Source of the DNA: JAKANT01 sp035502095
Lineage (GTDB): Bacteria > Pseudomonadota > Gammaproteobacteria > Burkholderiales > Burkholderiaceae_F
Assembly: GCA_035502095.1 (NCBI GenBank)
Contig: DATJUX010000036.1
Coordinates: 1-64,000 of the forward strand
Reading direction: 5' to 3'
Length of the DNA stretch: 64,000 bases
Position numbers and translations under genes: made by a program. This document shows positions 8,596 to 17,040 of this stretch, piece by piece; position 1 is the stretch's first letter; every line of letters begins with the position of its first letter. A model generated the notes under the pieces. It searched no databases. It was not told where the DNA came from and saw only the letters and a program-made list of their open reading frames with translations.

Positions 8596-9984
8596 GTGAA
8601 GATCTCTTTTCACGGGGCGGATCGGGGCGTCACGGGTTCGTGCCATATGGTCGAGTGCCGCAACCACCGCGTGCTCGTCGACTGCGGCCTGTACCAGGGC
8701 GGACGCGAAATCGAGGAGGAGAACGCCGAAGCCTTCGGTTTCGACCCGGCGGGCATCGACGCGGTCCTGCTGACCCATGCCCACCTCGACCATTGCGGTC
8801 GGCTGCCGTTGCTCGCCAAGCGCGGATTCCGCGGGGAGATCGTCTGCACGGCGCCGACGCGGGAACTGGCGCGTCTGGTCATGCTCGACGCCGCCCACCT
8901 GCAGGAGGAAGAAGCGCGGCATCGCGCGCGCCGGGCGGAGCGGCAGGGCCGCCAGCAAGAGGTGATCGGCCCGCTCTATTCGATTCTCGATGCGCTCAAC
9001 ATCCAGGATTCATTCGGACGTGTCGCCACTTATGGCGCGCCGCTGCAAATCGCGCCGGGTTTCCGTGCAACGTTCCTCGATGCCGGACACATTCTGGGTT
9101 CGGCGAGCGTCCTGCTGGAACTGGAGGAAGGCGGCGCGCATCGGCGCGTATTGTTCTCGGGCGATCTCGGCAATTCGGGTCGCCCGCTGCTGCGCGATCC
9201 GACGCCGGCGCCGTCGGTCGATGTGGTGATACTCGAAACGACCTATGGCGACCGCCTGCACAGGCCGCTCGCGCCCTCGGTCGAGGAACTCTACTCCGCC
9301 ATCGCGGACACGTTCGACCGCGGCGGCAACGTCGTCATCCCGACGTTCGCTCTCGAACGCGCGCAGGAACTGCTGTACTACGTGCGCGCCGGCATCGAGC
9401 AGCGCAGCCTGCCACGAACGATGCTCGTGTTCCTCGATTCCCCGATGGCAATCTCGGCGACGGCCATCTTCGAGCGGCATCGCGAGTACTACGATCAGCG
9501 CACGGCGGAGTTGTTCAAGGAAGGCCGCGATCCGTTCGGCGTGCCGGGCCTGCACTTCACCCGCGAGGCGGCCGAATCGATGGCGATCAATCGCATAGTC
9601 GGTGGCGCGGTGATCATGGCCGGTTCCGGGATGTGTACCGGCGGGCGGGTCAGGCACCATCTGAGGCACAACCTTGGGCGCGCGCACTGCAGCGTCGTTT
9701 TCGTCGGCTTCGCGGCGCAGGGCACGCTCGCCCGGCGCATCATCGACGGCGCCGGCACGGTCCGCATCTTCAACGAAGAGATCGCGGTGCAGGCGCGCAT
9801 CTACACCATCAACGGCTTTTCGGCGCACGCGGATCAGGCAGAGTTGCTCGGCTGGCACGCGGGAACCCGTGCCCCTCGGACCTTTCTCGTGCACGGTGAC
9901 GAATCGGCGATGCGAGCGTTCGCACAGCGGCTCACCGGGACCCGGGTCGAGATGCCGCTTCTGCATCAGCAGTTCGACCTTTGA
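8596..9984 (+). CDS. MBL-fold / beta-CASP RNA nuclease-like protein (YsH1/CPSF type)
   Basis: 462 residues starting at GTG 8596. The metal motif HAHLDH is at residues 61-66; further metallo-beta-lactamase motifs are DAGHILGSAS and SGDLG, and TTYGDR. A beta-CASP insert follows (about 200-360; FERHREYYDQRT, GSGMCTGGRVRHHL), and the C-terminal RMMBL part has FSAHADQAELLGW and LVHGDESAMRAF. All these are the marks of the exonuclease family that processes RNA 3' or 5' ends with two zinc ions. It overlaps no neighbour but is likely co-transcribed with the LOG gene (27-bp gap). Its substrate in bacteria of this type is not established. Confidence 0.9.
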   Translation: MKISFHGADRGVTGSCHMVECRNHRVLVDCGLYQGGREIEEENAEAFGFDPAGIDAVLLTHAHLDHCGRLPLLAKRGFRGEIVCTAPTRELARLVMLDAAHLQEEEARHRARRAERQGRQQEVIGPLYSILDALNIQDSFGRVATYGAPLQIAPGFRATFLDAGHILGSASVLLELEEGGAHRRVLFSGDLGNSGRPLLRDPTPAPSVDVVILETTYGDRLHRPLAPSVEELYSAIADTFDRGGNVVIPTFALERAQELLYYVRAGIEQRSLPRTMLVFLDSPMAISATAIFERHREYYDQRTAELFKEGRDPFGVPGLHFTREAAESMAINRIVGGAVIMAGSGMCTGGRVRHHLRHNLGRAHCSVVFVGFAAQGTLARRIIDGAGTVRIFNEEIAVQARIYTINGFSAHADQAELLGWHAGTRAPRTFLVHGDESAMRAFAQRLTGTRVEMPLLHQQFDL

Positions 9985-10142
9985 GGCGCTCGGCCCGGCA
10001 CCTTCAACCGCGACGCGACGATTCGGCCAAGCCCGCGACATCGGCGCGAATCCGCGCTTGCAGAGCGGCGGCCCACGAACGAGACCAAGGCGTCGCAGCG
10101 AACATCGAGCCCATCAGGAGATCAGACGCAAGCCGTTAACGC

Positions 10143-10156
10143 GAGCGATTCTTATT
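10143..10156 (-). promoter_or_regulatory. Putative Fur box upstream of the FTR1-type iron permease
   Basis: On the lower strand the site reads AATAAGAATCGCTC, agreeing at 11 of 14 positions with the Fur-box form AATGAGAATCATTC. It ends 4 bases before the first possible ATG (10161) of the iron-permease frame, which argues that this ATG is not used and that translation starts further in. Iron-replete Fur would repress the permease gene. Confidence 0.6.
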
Positions 10157-10217
10157 TACAATGAGGCGTCGTCCCCTGCTTGCGGGTTTCCGGCGGGCAC
10201 TTTCCCCCTTCTTGTCG

Positions 10218-12170
10218 ATGATGAGTCGAGTTGCCTGCCGCCCTCCCCTACGCGCGATCCTGATCCTGCTGAGCTGGCTGGCGTGGCCCGTGCTGGCCAT
10301 CGCGGCGACGGACACATCCGCGAACGAGGACATTGGTCCAACCGTCGTGCATCTGCTCGACTATGTCGGCGTCGACTATCCCCCGACAGTGCGCGACGGC
10401 AAGATCGCCGATGCCCCGGAGTATCAGGAGCAACAGGAGTTCGTGGCCGAAGCGGCCAGGCTCATTCTGCAGTTGCCCGGCACTCCGCAGCGGGCCGAGT
10501 TGGTGGCGAAAGTCGAGCGCCTTCGGTCACTCGTCGATGCCAAGGCCGCCGGAAACGCGGTGAGCGCAGTGGCCGATGAACTCCGCTGGGATGTCGTGCG
10601 CGCCTACGGCATCGAGGTCGCACCCAAGCAGGCGCCGCCGATGGCGAAGGTGACGAATCTGTTCCAGGCGCAATGTGCTGCCTGCCACGGAAGCCGCGGG
10701 CGCGGCGATGGTCCGCTTTCCAAGACCATGGAAACGCCACCGGCCAACTTCCACGACGCCGGCCACATGCGATTGCGCAGCGTCTACGGGTTGTACAACA
10801 CCCTGACGCTCGGCGTGGCCGGCACGCCGATGCGTCCGTTCAAGGAGCTTCCCGAGCAGGATCGCTGGGCGCTCGCGCTGCTGGTCAGCAGCTTGCGCTT
10901 CACGCCCGAGCAGCTGCGAGCAGGCCAGAGCATGTGGGCCGGGGCCACCGAACGGGCGGGAACGTCAACGCTGCGGGATCTCGTCACCAGGTCACCGGCC
11001 GAAGTCATGGCCAAGTACGGCCCCTCGGCCGAGTTCCTGCTCGGTTATCTCGACACCCATCCCGATGCGCTCAACGCCGCGACGCCGGACCCGCTGGTCT
11101 TTTCGCGGGCGAAACTCCAGGAGGCGCTGCAACGCTATCGGCAAGGCGATCGCGAGGCCGCCCGCCAGCTCGCCGTCACGGCCTATCTGGAAGGGTTCGA
11201 GCTGGTCGAGAACAGCCTCGACGCCGTCGACAGCGGCCTTCGCGCGAACGTCGAACGCGAAATGATGGCGTTGCGCGGCGCGATCGGCGCCGGCCAGCCG
11301 GTCGAGGCGGTGACGACACAAGTGTCGCGCATTGACGAGCTGCTGCGCCAGGCGCAAGACGAGCTCAGCTCCGAAGGGCTTTCGCCGGGTGCCGCGTTCG
11401 CCAGTTCGCTGCTGATCCTGCTACGCGAAGGCTTGGAGGCGGTCCTCGTGCTCGCGGCGATCATCGCCTTCGTGCGCAAGACGGGGCGGCGCGACGCACT
11501 ACTCTACGTCCACCTCGGCTGGGTTGGCGCGCTCGCGGCTGGGGTGATCACATGGTGGGTGGCCCGCTCGTTGCTCAGTATTTCCGGCGCCAACCGCGAG
11601 GTCACCGAGGGCATCACAGGCCTCATCGCGTCTGCGATGTTGCTGTACGTCGGCTATTGGCTGCACAGCAAGTCTTATGCACAGGCATGGCAGCGCTTCA
11701 TCCGCAAACAGGTCAATGCGGCGCTCGGCAAGGGCACGCTGTGGGCAATGGCCACGGTCTCGTTCCTCGCGGTCTATCGCGAGCTCTTCGAAATCATTTT
11801 GTTCTACGAAGCCCTGTGGGTCCAGGCGGGCGAGCACGGGCAGACATCGGTGGTTGCCGGGATGGCCGCGGCAGCGGTCGCGCTGGCCTTGCTGACCTGG
11901 CTCATCCTGAGATACAGCGTGCGCCTGCCCATTGGCCCCTTCTTCGCCGCGACGTCCACGTTGCTCGCCCTCCTCGCGATCGTCTTCGCCGGCAGCGGCG
12001 TGGCGGCCCTGCAGGAGGCAGGTGTGATCAGCGTCCACCCGGTCGCCTTCGTCTCGATCCCGCTGCTCGGTGTGCATCCGACGCTGCAGAGCCTGCTCGC
12101 GCAACTGCTCGTGCTCGCGCTGGCGGTGGGCGGCGCACTGTCCGCACGCCGCAGACTCGCGGCGCACTGA
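10218..12170 (+). CDS. FTR1 family iron permease fused to a c-type cytochrome domain
   Basis: 650 residues from the ATG at 10218 (ATG 10221 is equally possible). This start gives a normal signal peptide ending near PVLAIAA; the in-frame ATG at 10161 would add 19 residues and sits against the Fur-like box. A heme-binding CAACH motif is at about residue 153 within a cytochrome c domain, followed by a helical region. The FTR1 membrane domain (about 390-640) has both iron-binding REXXE motifs, REGLE at 403-407 and RELFE at 521-525. FTR1 permeases take up iron as part of ferroxidation-coupled uptake; the attached cytochrome presumably passes electrons. No EfeO/EfeB or P19 partner is next to it. 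Confidence 0.9.
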   Translation: MMSRVACRPPLRAILILLSWLAWPVLAIAATDTSANEDIGPTVVHLLDYVGVDYPPTVRDGKIADAPEYQEQQEFVAEAARLILQLPGTPQRAELVAKVERLRSLVDAKAAGNAVSAVADELRWDVVRAYGIEVAPKQAPPMAKVTNLFQAQCAACHGSRGRGDGPLSKTMETPPANFHDAGHMRLRSVYGLYNTLTLGVAGTPMRPFKELPEQDRWALALLVSSLRFTPEQLRAGQSMWAGATERAGTSTLRDLVTRSPAEVMAKYGPSAEFLLGYLDTHPDALNAATPDPLVFSRAKLQEALQRYRQGDREAARQLAVTAYLEGFELVENSLDAVDSGLRANVEREMMALRGAIGAGQPVEAVTTQVSRIDELLRQAQDELSSEGLSPGAAFASSLLILLREGLEAVLVLAAIIAFVRKTGRRDALLYVHLGWVGALAAGVITWWVARSLLSISGANREVTEGITGLIASAMLLYVGYWLHSKSYAQAWQRFIRKQVNAALGKGTLWAMATVSFLAVYRELFEIILFYEALWVQAGEHGQTSVVAGMAAAAVALALLTWLILRYSVRLPIGPFFAATSTLLALLAIVFAGSGVAALQEAGVISVHPVAFVSIPLLGVHPTLQSLLAQLLVLALAVGGALSARRRLAAH

Positions 12171-12315
12171 AGGCAAACGACCATCACCTTCTCCATCACC
12201 TTCTGATCGGCAGGCAGCCTTCACGACCGCACGCGTGGCAGCCTCGCGGCGCCCGACGTTCAAGCGGTTCGACTCGCGGGCGCGCGAACGACAAGGCGCG
12301 GGGAAACCGCCGCGC

Positions 12316-12624
12316 TCATCCATCGCCTATCGATCGGATCAGCGCTCGCGCAATATCGAGCCCTTCGTCGCGCGTGGCGTCATGGCGCAACGGCCGTTGC
12401 GCGCGTTGATACCAGTACCCGGCGTTTCCCAGGTCGCCTTCGATACGATGCAGCCAGGCATGGACCCAGGCGCCTTCGGCGTCGTCCTGCGCCTGCGCGA
12501 GCTCGTGCGCGGCATCCCAATCGCCACGCAGGCCGTGCCAGATTGCGCGCAGCATGGCGGTCGAAAGCGGCGGCGGCTCATCGCCCTCGAGGCTGTGGAC
12601 GAACGCATCGATCGGGTCGGTCAT
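12316..12624 (-). CDS. Conserved hypothetical protein
   Basis: 102 residues, acidic N-terminus (TDPIDAFVHSLEGDEPPPLS), helical, without membrane segments or cysteines. The central WHGLRGDWDAAHELAQ and the segment WLHRIEGDLGNAGYWYQRA have a TPR-like alternation, and the latter recurs in small uncharacterised proteobacterial proteins I recall. The gene is convergent with the iron permease and 121 bp downstream, in the leftward sense, of nothing obvious. I do not know its function. Confidence 0.7.
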   Translation of the reverse strand: MTDPIDAFVHSLEGDEPPPLSTAMLRAIWHGLRGDWDAAHELAQAQDDAEGAWVHAWLHRIEGDLGNAGYWYQRAQRPLRHDATRDEGLDIARALIRSIGDG

Positions 12625-12745
12625 TACGCGCTTCCTCCGCGCACCATCTTATCGGCCTGATCGGGTTTTCCGCTCCGGGTCGCTGCAGCCGGATCGCAGT
12701 GCGTGAACTCGCGATCCGTCAACGCTTGCAAGTCTGACCGATAGT

Positions 12746-13984
12746 TCAGCGCGAGGTCACCGGCGGGGCGGCGGGTGTGCGCGCATGCAGCAGCAGGGTC
12801 GTCGTCAACACCAGCGCGGCCGCGAGCAGCAGCGAGCGGTGCACGCCGGTAAAGTTGCCGACCACGCCGACGATGACGCCGCTGAAGGTGCGCATCCCGA
12901 GCGAGGCCATGTTGAACAGGCCGATGACCCGGCCGCGGATCGCCATGGGCGCATTCAGCTGCACGATTGTCTGGACCATGCTGCCGAACGAGAGCTCGAG
13001 AAAGCCGGCGGTGAAGAGCATCCCGAGTGCGAGCGCATAGATGCCGGCCTGGGAGAACGCCGCCAGCGCCACCGCCCAGGCAGCCGCGATCGCCATGGCC
13101 TTGCGCGGCGCCGGCGCCAGCCAGCCGCCGCTCTCCAGCAGCACGCCCGCGAGCAATGCACCCGCTGCGTCGGCGGCGAGCAACGCGCTGTACGAGACAC
13201 CGGGGTCGCCGTGGCCGAGATCGTTCGCGAACGCCGGCATCTGCGCCTGGTAGCTGTTGCCGACGAAAAACGAGGTCGCGCCCGCCAGCAGGAGCATGCT
13301 CGTCAGCAGCGGGCTCGGCGCGACGTCGCGCAGCGTTTGCACGATGTCGGCGAAGCCGCGCACGGCGCGCGCGACGGGCTGGTAGCCGGGGCGGAACTTC
13401 GGGCCGTAAGGCGCCTTCCACAGCCACAGCACCGCCGGCAGGTAGAACACCGCGTTGACGAAGATGCCGGCCGTCGGCCCAAGTGCCAGCAGCAGCACGC
13501 CGCCGACAGCCGGGCCGATCAGCACGCCGAGGCTGCGCGCAGTCGCATTCAGGCGCACCGCGCTATGCAGCGTGGCAGGCGGGACGATGTCGTGCAGCAG
13601 CAGCTGGCTGGAGGTTTGCCACAGCACCCCGGCGCACCCGTGCAGAACGAGCAACACCATCGCGTGCCACATCTGCAGCGTGTCGGTGAGGAAGAAAAAA
13701 CCCCAGCCGACGGAGGCCGTGATGAAGAGCGTCATGCCGCACTGGATCAGCCGGCGCGGATCGAGGTGGTCGGCGAGCGCCCCCGCCGGCACCGACAGCA
13801 GCAGGAACGGCAGCCAGTGCGAGACCACCGCGAAGCCGCCGAGCGCCGGCGAGTGGAACTTCTGCCAGCACATCCAGTAGCTGATGACGTGCTCGATGTT
13901 GTCGGCCATCATCGCCATCAGGTAGGTGGCGAAGTGCGCGCGGTACCCGCGGATGCGGAGCGCTGTGAGCGCGGCGCCCCTCAT
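12746..13984 (-). CDS. Major facilitator superfamily transporter
   Basis: 412 residues from the ATG at 13984; the frame is open further upstream, but that part overlaps the coding sequence of the PadR regulator in another frame and is not protein-like. About 12 hydrophobic segments are visible. It resembles the MFS_3/enterobactin-exporter-like group of drug and siderophore exporters: SVPAGALADHLDPRRLIQ between helices 2 and 3 (the MFS loop motif), and MAIRGRVIGLFNMASLGMRTFSG near helix 10. It lies 91 bp behind the PadR gene in the same direction, so it is probably the regulator's target. Substrate unknown. Confidence 0.88.
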   Translation of the reverse strand: MRGAALTALRIRGYRAHFATYLMAMMADNIEHVISYWMCWQKFHSPALGGFAVVSHWLPFLLLSVPAGALADHLDPRRLIQCGMTLFITASVGWGFFFLTDTLQMWHAMVLLVLHGCAGVLWQTSSQLLLHDIVPPATLHSAVRLNATARSLGVLIGPAVGGVLLLALGPTAGIFVNAVFYLPAVLWLWKAPYGPKFRPGYQPVARAVRGFADIVQTLRDVAPSPLLTSMLLLAGATSFFVGNSYQAQMPAFANDLGHGDPGVSYSALLAADAAGALLAGVLLESGGWLAPAPRKAMAIAAAWAVALAAFSQAGIYALALGMLFTAGFLELSFGSMVQTIVQLNAPMAIRGRVIGLFNMASLGMRTFSGVIVGVVGNFTGVHRSLLLAAALVLTTTLLLHARTPAAPPVTSR

Positions 13985-14075
13985 CGGCGCCGCGCCCGCC
14001 GCGCAGGTGGCGCGCCGTCCAGGGACGCGACGGCGGCCCGGCGCGCGCCCCGCCAGCCCGTCGCTGCAGGATGTC

Positions 14076-14744
14076 TCATTCCTTCGGTTCTTTTCGAATC
14101 GCTGCCGCGGCGCGGCGCACGATCTCGGCCAGCTTCGCGAGGTGCACGGGCGCAGCGCCGCGCTGCGCACGCAGGGCATCGCGCAGTTCGTCGAACGCGG
14201 CGTGCAGCTGCGAGGCCTCGTCCGCGAAGCGCGCGTCCTCGCGCGCGCGGACCATGCGTTCGCCGAAGCGGGCGAGCTGGGTCCACAGCGCCTCGACCGT
14301 CGCACGGCGCTCGTCCAGGTAGGCGAGGCCCGCCACGCTGATCGTGTACTGCTTCTTCGCGCCCGCGGCCTCGACGCTCGCGTAGCCGGCGTCCTCGAGA
14401 TAACTGAGCGCCGGGTAGACCATGCCCGGGCTCGGCACGTACCAGCCGCCCGAGCGCTGCTCGATCTCCTTGATCAGCTCGTACCCGTGGCGAGCGCGCT
14501 CGGCAAGCAGCGCGAGGATGAGCACCTGCAGCTCGTCGGAGCCGATCTTGCGGCCACGCTCGAACTCGTCGCGCCCGTGGCCGCGCTCGGAGCGGTCGCC
14601 ATGATGGTGGCCGAACGGGTCGTGGTGGCCGCGCCGACCGAAGCGGTGGCCGCGGTGCTCGTAGCCATCGCCGAGGGAGAAGCCGTGGTGATGGTGGTGG
14701 GTGCGGTGCCGAGGGTCATGGAAGAAACGGGCGAAGCCGCGCAT
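14076..14744 (-). CDS. PadR family transcriptional regulator with a histidine-rich N-terminus
   Basis: 222 residues from the ATG at 14744, preceded by AAAGGA. The winged-helix PadR domain starts at about residue 66 (GSDELQVLILALLAERARHGYELI) and includes YPALSYLEDAGY and the wing KKQYTISVAGLAYLDERR; a C-terminal helical dimer domain follows. The first 56 residues hold 15 histidines, including a run of five at 16-20, interspersed with Gly, Arg and Asp. That head is not part of PadR and suggests metal binding. The gene precedes an MFS exporter, and an AT-rich repeat-containing site lies just upstream, so autoregulation plus control of the exporter is likely. Confidence 0.9.
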   Translation of the reverse strand: MRGFARFFHDPRHRTHHHHHGFSLGDGYEHRGHRFGRRGHHDPFGHHHGDRSERGHGRDEFERGRKIGSDELQVLILALLAERARHGYELIKEIEQRSGGWYVPSPGMVYPALSYLEDAGYASVEAAGAKKQYTISVAGLAYLDERRATVEALWTQLARFGERMVRAREDARFADEASQLHAAFDELRDALRAQRGAAPVHLAKLAEIVRRAAAAIRKEPKE

Positions 14745-14760
14745 GATGGATCCTTTCTTG

Positions 14761-14800
14761 TATCGTTCGACAATATCGTAAGATATATCGTACGACAATA
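14761..14800 (-). promoter_or_regulatory. Probable PadR operator/promoter region
   Basis: An AT-rich island in GC-rich DNA, 17-56 bases upstream of the PadR start. It contains ATATCGTAAGATAT (near-palindrome), the perfect palindrome TCGTACGA, and the repeats GACAATA at both ends. PadR proteins usually bind such ATAT-rich dyads at their own promoters. Confidence 0.5.
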
Positions 14801-15062
14801 ACCTCGACGGTGTCAACAGGCGCGGCGGTTCGCGGGCTGGCGCGGCGACCCAGACCGGGCTCGATGGAGAGAATCGACCAAAGCGCGCGCTATGCGTCTC
14901 AGGCGCGCACAAGGATTGCACGTAGCCTCTCGCCCTCGGGTTCGATTCCCGCCGCGTCGACCGGCGGATCTGGTGGACTTGCCGGGACCTCACGCGGCGA
15001 ACGAGCGTCGGATCCAGCCTTGCGGGTGTCGGCTGCCAGGGATGGGATCGTTCATCGACGTC
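14801..15062. other. Intergenic stretch between the PadR gene and the sugar ABC operon end
   Basis: No gene seen. A T-arm-like stretch (GGTTCGATTCCC around 14939-14950) resembles the 3' part of a tRNA, but no matching D-arm, anticodon arm or acceptor stem could be built around it. Confidence 0.4.
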
Positions 15063-16061
15063 TCAATCCCCCGCCCGTCCGCCGCGGCCATACACGAGCA
15101 GCATCGCCACGATCACGACGCCGTAGATCACATGCCGGCCCCACTCTTCGATCTGCATCACGGAGAGAATCGACTGCAGGAGCGTGATCAAGATCACGCC
15201 CGCCACGGTGCCGAGATAGTTGCCGCGCCCGCCGAGGATCGACGTGCCGCCGAGCACGACGGAGGCGATCGCCGGCAGCAAGTAAGGATCGCCCATGGCT
15301 TGCGCAGCCTTGCTGGCATAGCCCGCCAGCAGCACGCCGCCGAAGGCGGACAGGCCGCCGGCGAGCGCGAAGCAGGCCAGCACCGTGAGCTTGGTTCGCG
15401 CACCCGACAGATAGGCGGCGCGCTCGCGGTTGCCAATCGCGTACACCGTGCGGCCAAAGACCGTGCGCGTCAGCAGGAACACCGTGCCCGATCCGATCGC
15501 GCCCCATACCAGCAACGCGTTGGGGATGCCGAAAAGCACGTGTCCGGTGGCGAGGAAGCGCATCGCCGGCGACGAGGCATCCTGCGGCGAGAAGCCGCCG
15601 GTATGAACGACCATCAGGCCCTGCGCGACGGCGTTGACGGCGAGCGTCACCACCATCGATGGCAGCCGCATGTAAGCCACGCCGACGCCGTTGACCAAAC
15701 CGAGCACGACACCGCATGCCACGCCGGCGGGAATCGCCAGCGCCTCGCCCACCGGGCCGAAGCCGGCAACGGCCGTCGACATCATCCCGCCGACCGCGAC
15801 CACCCAAGGCACGGAGAGGTCGATCTGCCCGAGCAGGATGACGATCATCGCGCCGGTGGCGATCACGCCCAGGAACGAGGCGACCTTCAACTGCTGCAGC
15901 AGGTACTCGGGCGACAGGAAGCTGCTCGAGTAGAGGCTGCCGACGAGCAGCAGCACGAGGATGCAGGCGAAAGCCGAGACGACAGCGGCGTCGACCCGGC
16001 GCCGCAGGCTGGTCCACGCCGAAACCGGGCCAACTCCCGTGGTGGAAGTGGCCTCAGCCAT
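15063..16061 (-). CDS. Sugar ABC transporter permease (RbsC/YjfF-like), second permease
   Basis: 332 residues with about 9-10 membrane spans. Typical BPD_transp_2 family segments: GQIDLSVPWVVAVGGMMS, AIPAGVACGVVLGLVNG, the cytosolic coupling loop GRTVYAIGNRERAAYLSGA, and SVVLGGTSILGGRGNYLGTVAG. It forms the channel together with the adjacent permease, with which it overlaps by 8 bp. It is the last gene of the leftward operon. Two non-identical permeases after one double ATPase is the arrangement of the galactofuranose/ribose-like subfamily; the sugar itself cannot be told from the sequence. Confidence 0.9.
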   Translation of the reverse strand: MAEATSTTGVGPVSAWTSLRRRVDAAVVSAFACILVLLLVGSLYSSSFLSPEYLLQQLKVASFLGVIATGAMIVILLGQIDLSVPWVVAVGGMMSTAVAGFGPVGEALAIPAGVACGVVLGLVNGVGVAYMRLPSMVVTLAVNAVAQGLMVVHTGGFSPQDASSPAMRFLATGHVLFGIPNALLVWGAIGSGTVFLLTRTVFGRTVYAIGNRERAAYLSGARTKLTVLACFALAGGLSAFGGVLLAGYASKAAQAMGDPYLLPAIASVVLGGTSILGGRGNYLGTVAGVILITLLQSILSVMQIEEWGRHVIYGVVIVAMLLVYGRGGRAGD

Positions 16062-17040
16062 ACAGATCCAGTCGGTTGCGCACGCGTACCAGCCGCAGCG
16101 CGCCCAGCGCGACGGCGGCGGCCAGCACCACTCCCTGGAACAGCGGCTGCCACAGCGGCTCTAGGTTGAAGACGAACAGCAGGTCGCCGATGGTGCGGAA
16201 CATCAGCGCGCCGAAGATCGCGCCGACCGCGCTGCCCGAGCCGCCGAACAGCGACACCCCGCCGAGCACGACGGCGGCGATCGAATACAGCGTGTAGGTG
16301 CTGCCGTTGGCCGCGGAGGCCTCGCCCGACGAGGTGACGCAAGTGATGAACACCCCCGCAATGGAAGCCAGCAGGCCCGACAGGGTGTAGGCGGCGAACT
16401 TGGCGCGCCGGATCGGTACGCCCGACATGTAGGCCGCAACTTCGGCCGAGCCGATCGCATACACCGCACGGCCCGTCTCGGAGCGCCGGAATGGCAACCA
16501 GATCAGCACCACCAGCCCCAGCAGCAGCACGAGACTGGCCGGCAGCCAGCCGAACAGCTTGCCGGTCAGCGCGTCGCCCAGCGCGCCGTCGATGTCACCG
16601 CCGGGCACCGGCCGAAGGGCCAGCGCCGCGCCGTAGTAGATCGCCCCGGTGGCGATCGTAGTCACGATGGGCTGTAGTCGCCCGTATATGACGATCAGGG
16701 CATTGATCGCGCCGCACGCGGCACCGGTGGCTAGCACGCCGATCACGCCCAGCGCCACGTGCAGCGGCGAACCGACGACGATGGTCGACGCCAGGCAGTT
16801 GGCGAGCACCAGTACCATGCCGACCGACAGGTCGATGCCGGACGTCAACACCACCAGCGTCTGCGCCATCGCGACGATCGCCAGCAGCACGCCCTTGTTG
16901 GCGGCGGTGTTGACCACGTTGGAGTTCAGGCCGGCGGGGTGATTCGTGACGTAGATGGTGAACATCACCAGGAACGCCATCAGCGCGAACAGCGTCGCGC
17001 GGTGCTCGCGGAACCAGTAGGGCCAGTCGCCGCGCATCAT
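16054..17040 (-). CDS. Sugar ABC transporter permease, first permease
   Basis: 328 residues from the ATG at 17040, which overlaps the ATPase stop in an ATGA; a second ATG follows directly. Hydrophobic spans and the family signatures LTSGIDLSVGMVLVLANC, GAINALIVIYGRLQPIVTTIATG, GRAVYAIGSAEVAAYMSG and AAVVLGGVSLFGGSGSAVGAIFG are all present. The frame is open upstream, but that part is a shadow of the ATPase gene. Inner-membrane subunit of the sugar importer. Confidence 0.9.
   Translation of the reverse strand: MMRGDWPYWFREHRATLFALMAFLVMFTIYVTNHPAGLNSNVVNTAANKGVLLAIVAMAQTLVVLTSGIDLSVGMVLVLANCLASTIVVGSPLHVALGVIGVLATGAACGAINALIVIYGRLQPIVTTIATGAIYYGAALALRPVPGGDIDGALGDALTGKLFGWLPASLVLLLGLVVLIWLPFRRSETGRAVYAIGSAEVAAYMSGVPIRRAKFAAYTLSGLLASIAGVFITCVTSSGEASAANGSTYTLYSIAAVVLGGVSLFGGSGSAVGAIFGALMFRTIGDLLFVFNLEPLWQPLFQGVVLAAAVALGALRLVRVRNRLDLYG

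Noticed and set aside
14930..14960. T-arm-like sequence GGTTCGATTCCC suggesting a tRNA
   Set aside because: No acceptor stem, D-arm or anticodon loop fits around it, and only four base pairs of the T-stem form. It may be a tRNA 3' remnant, but that cannot be shown.
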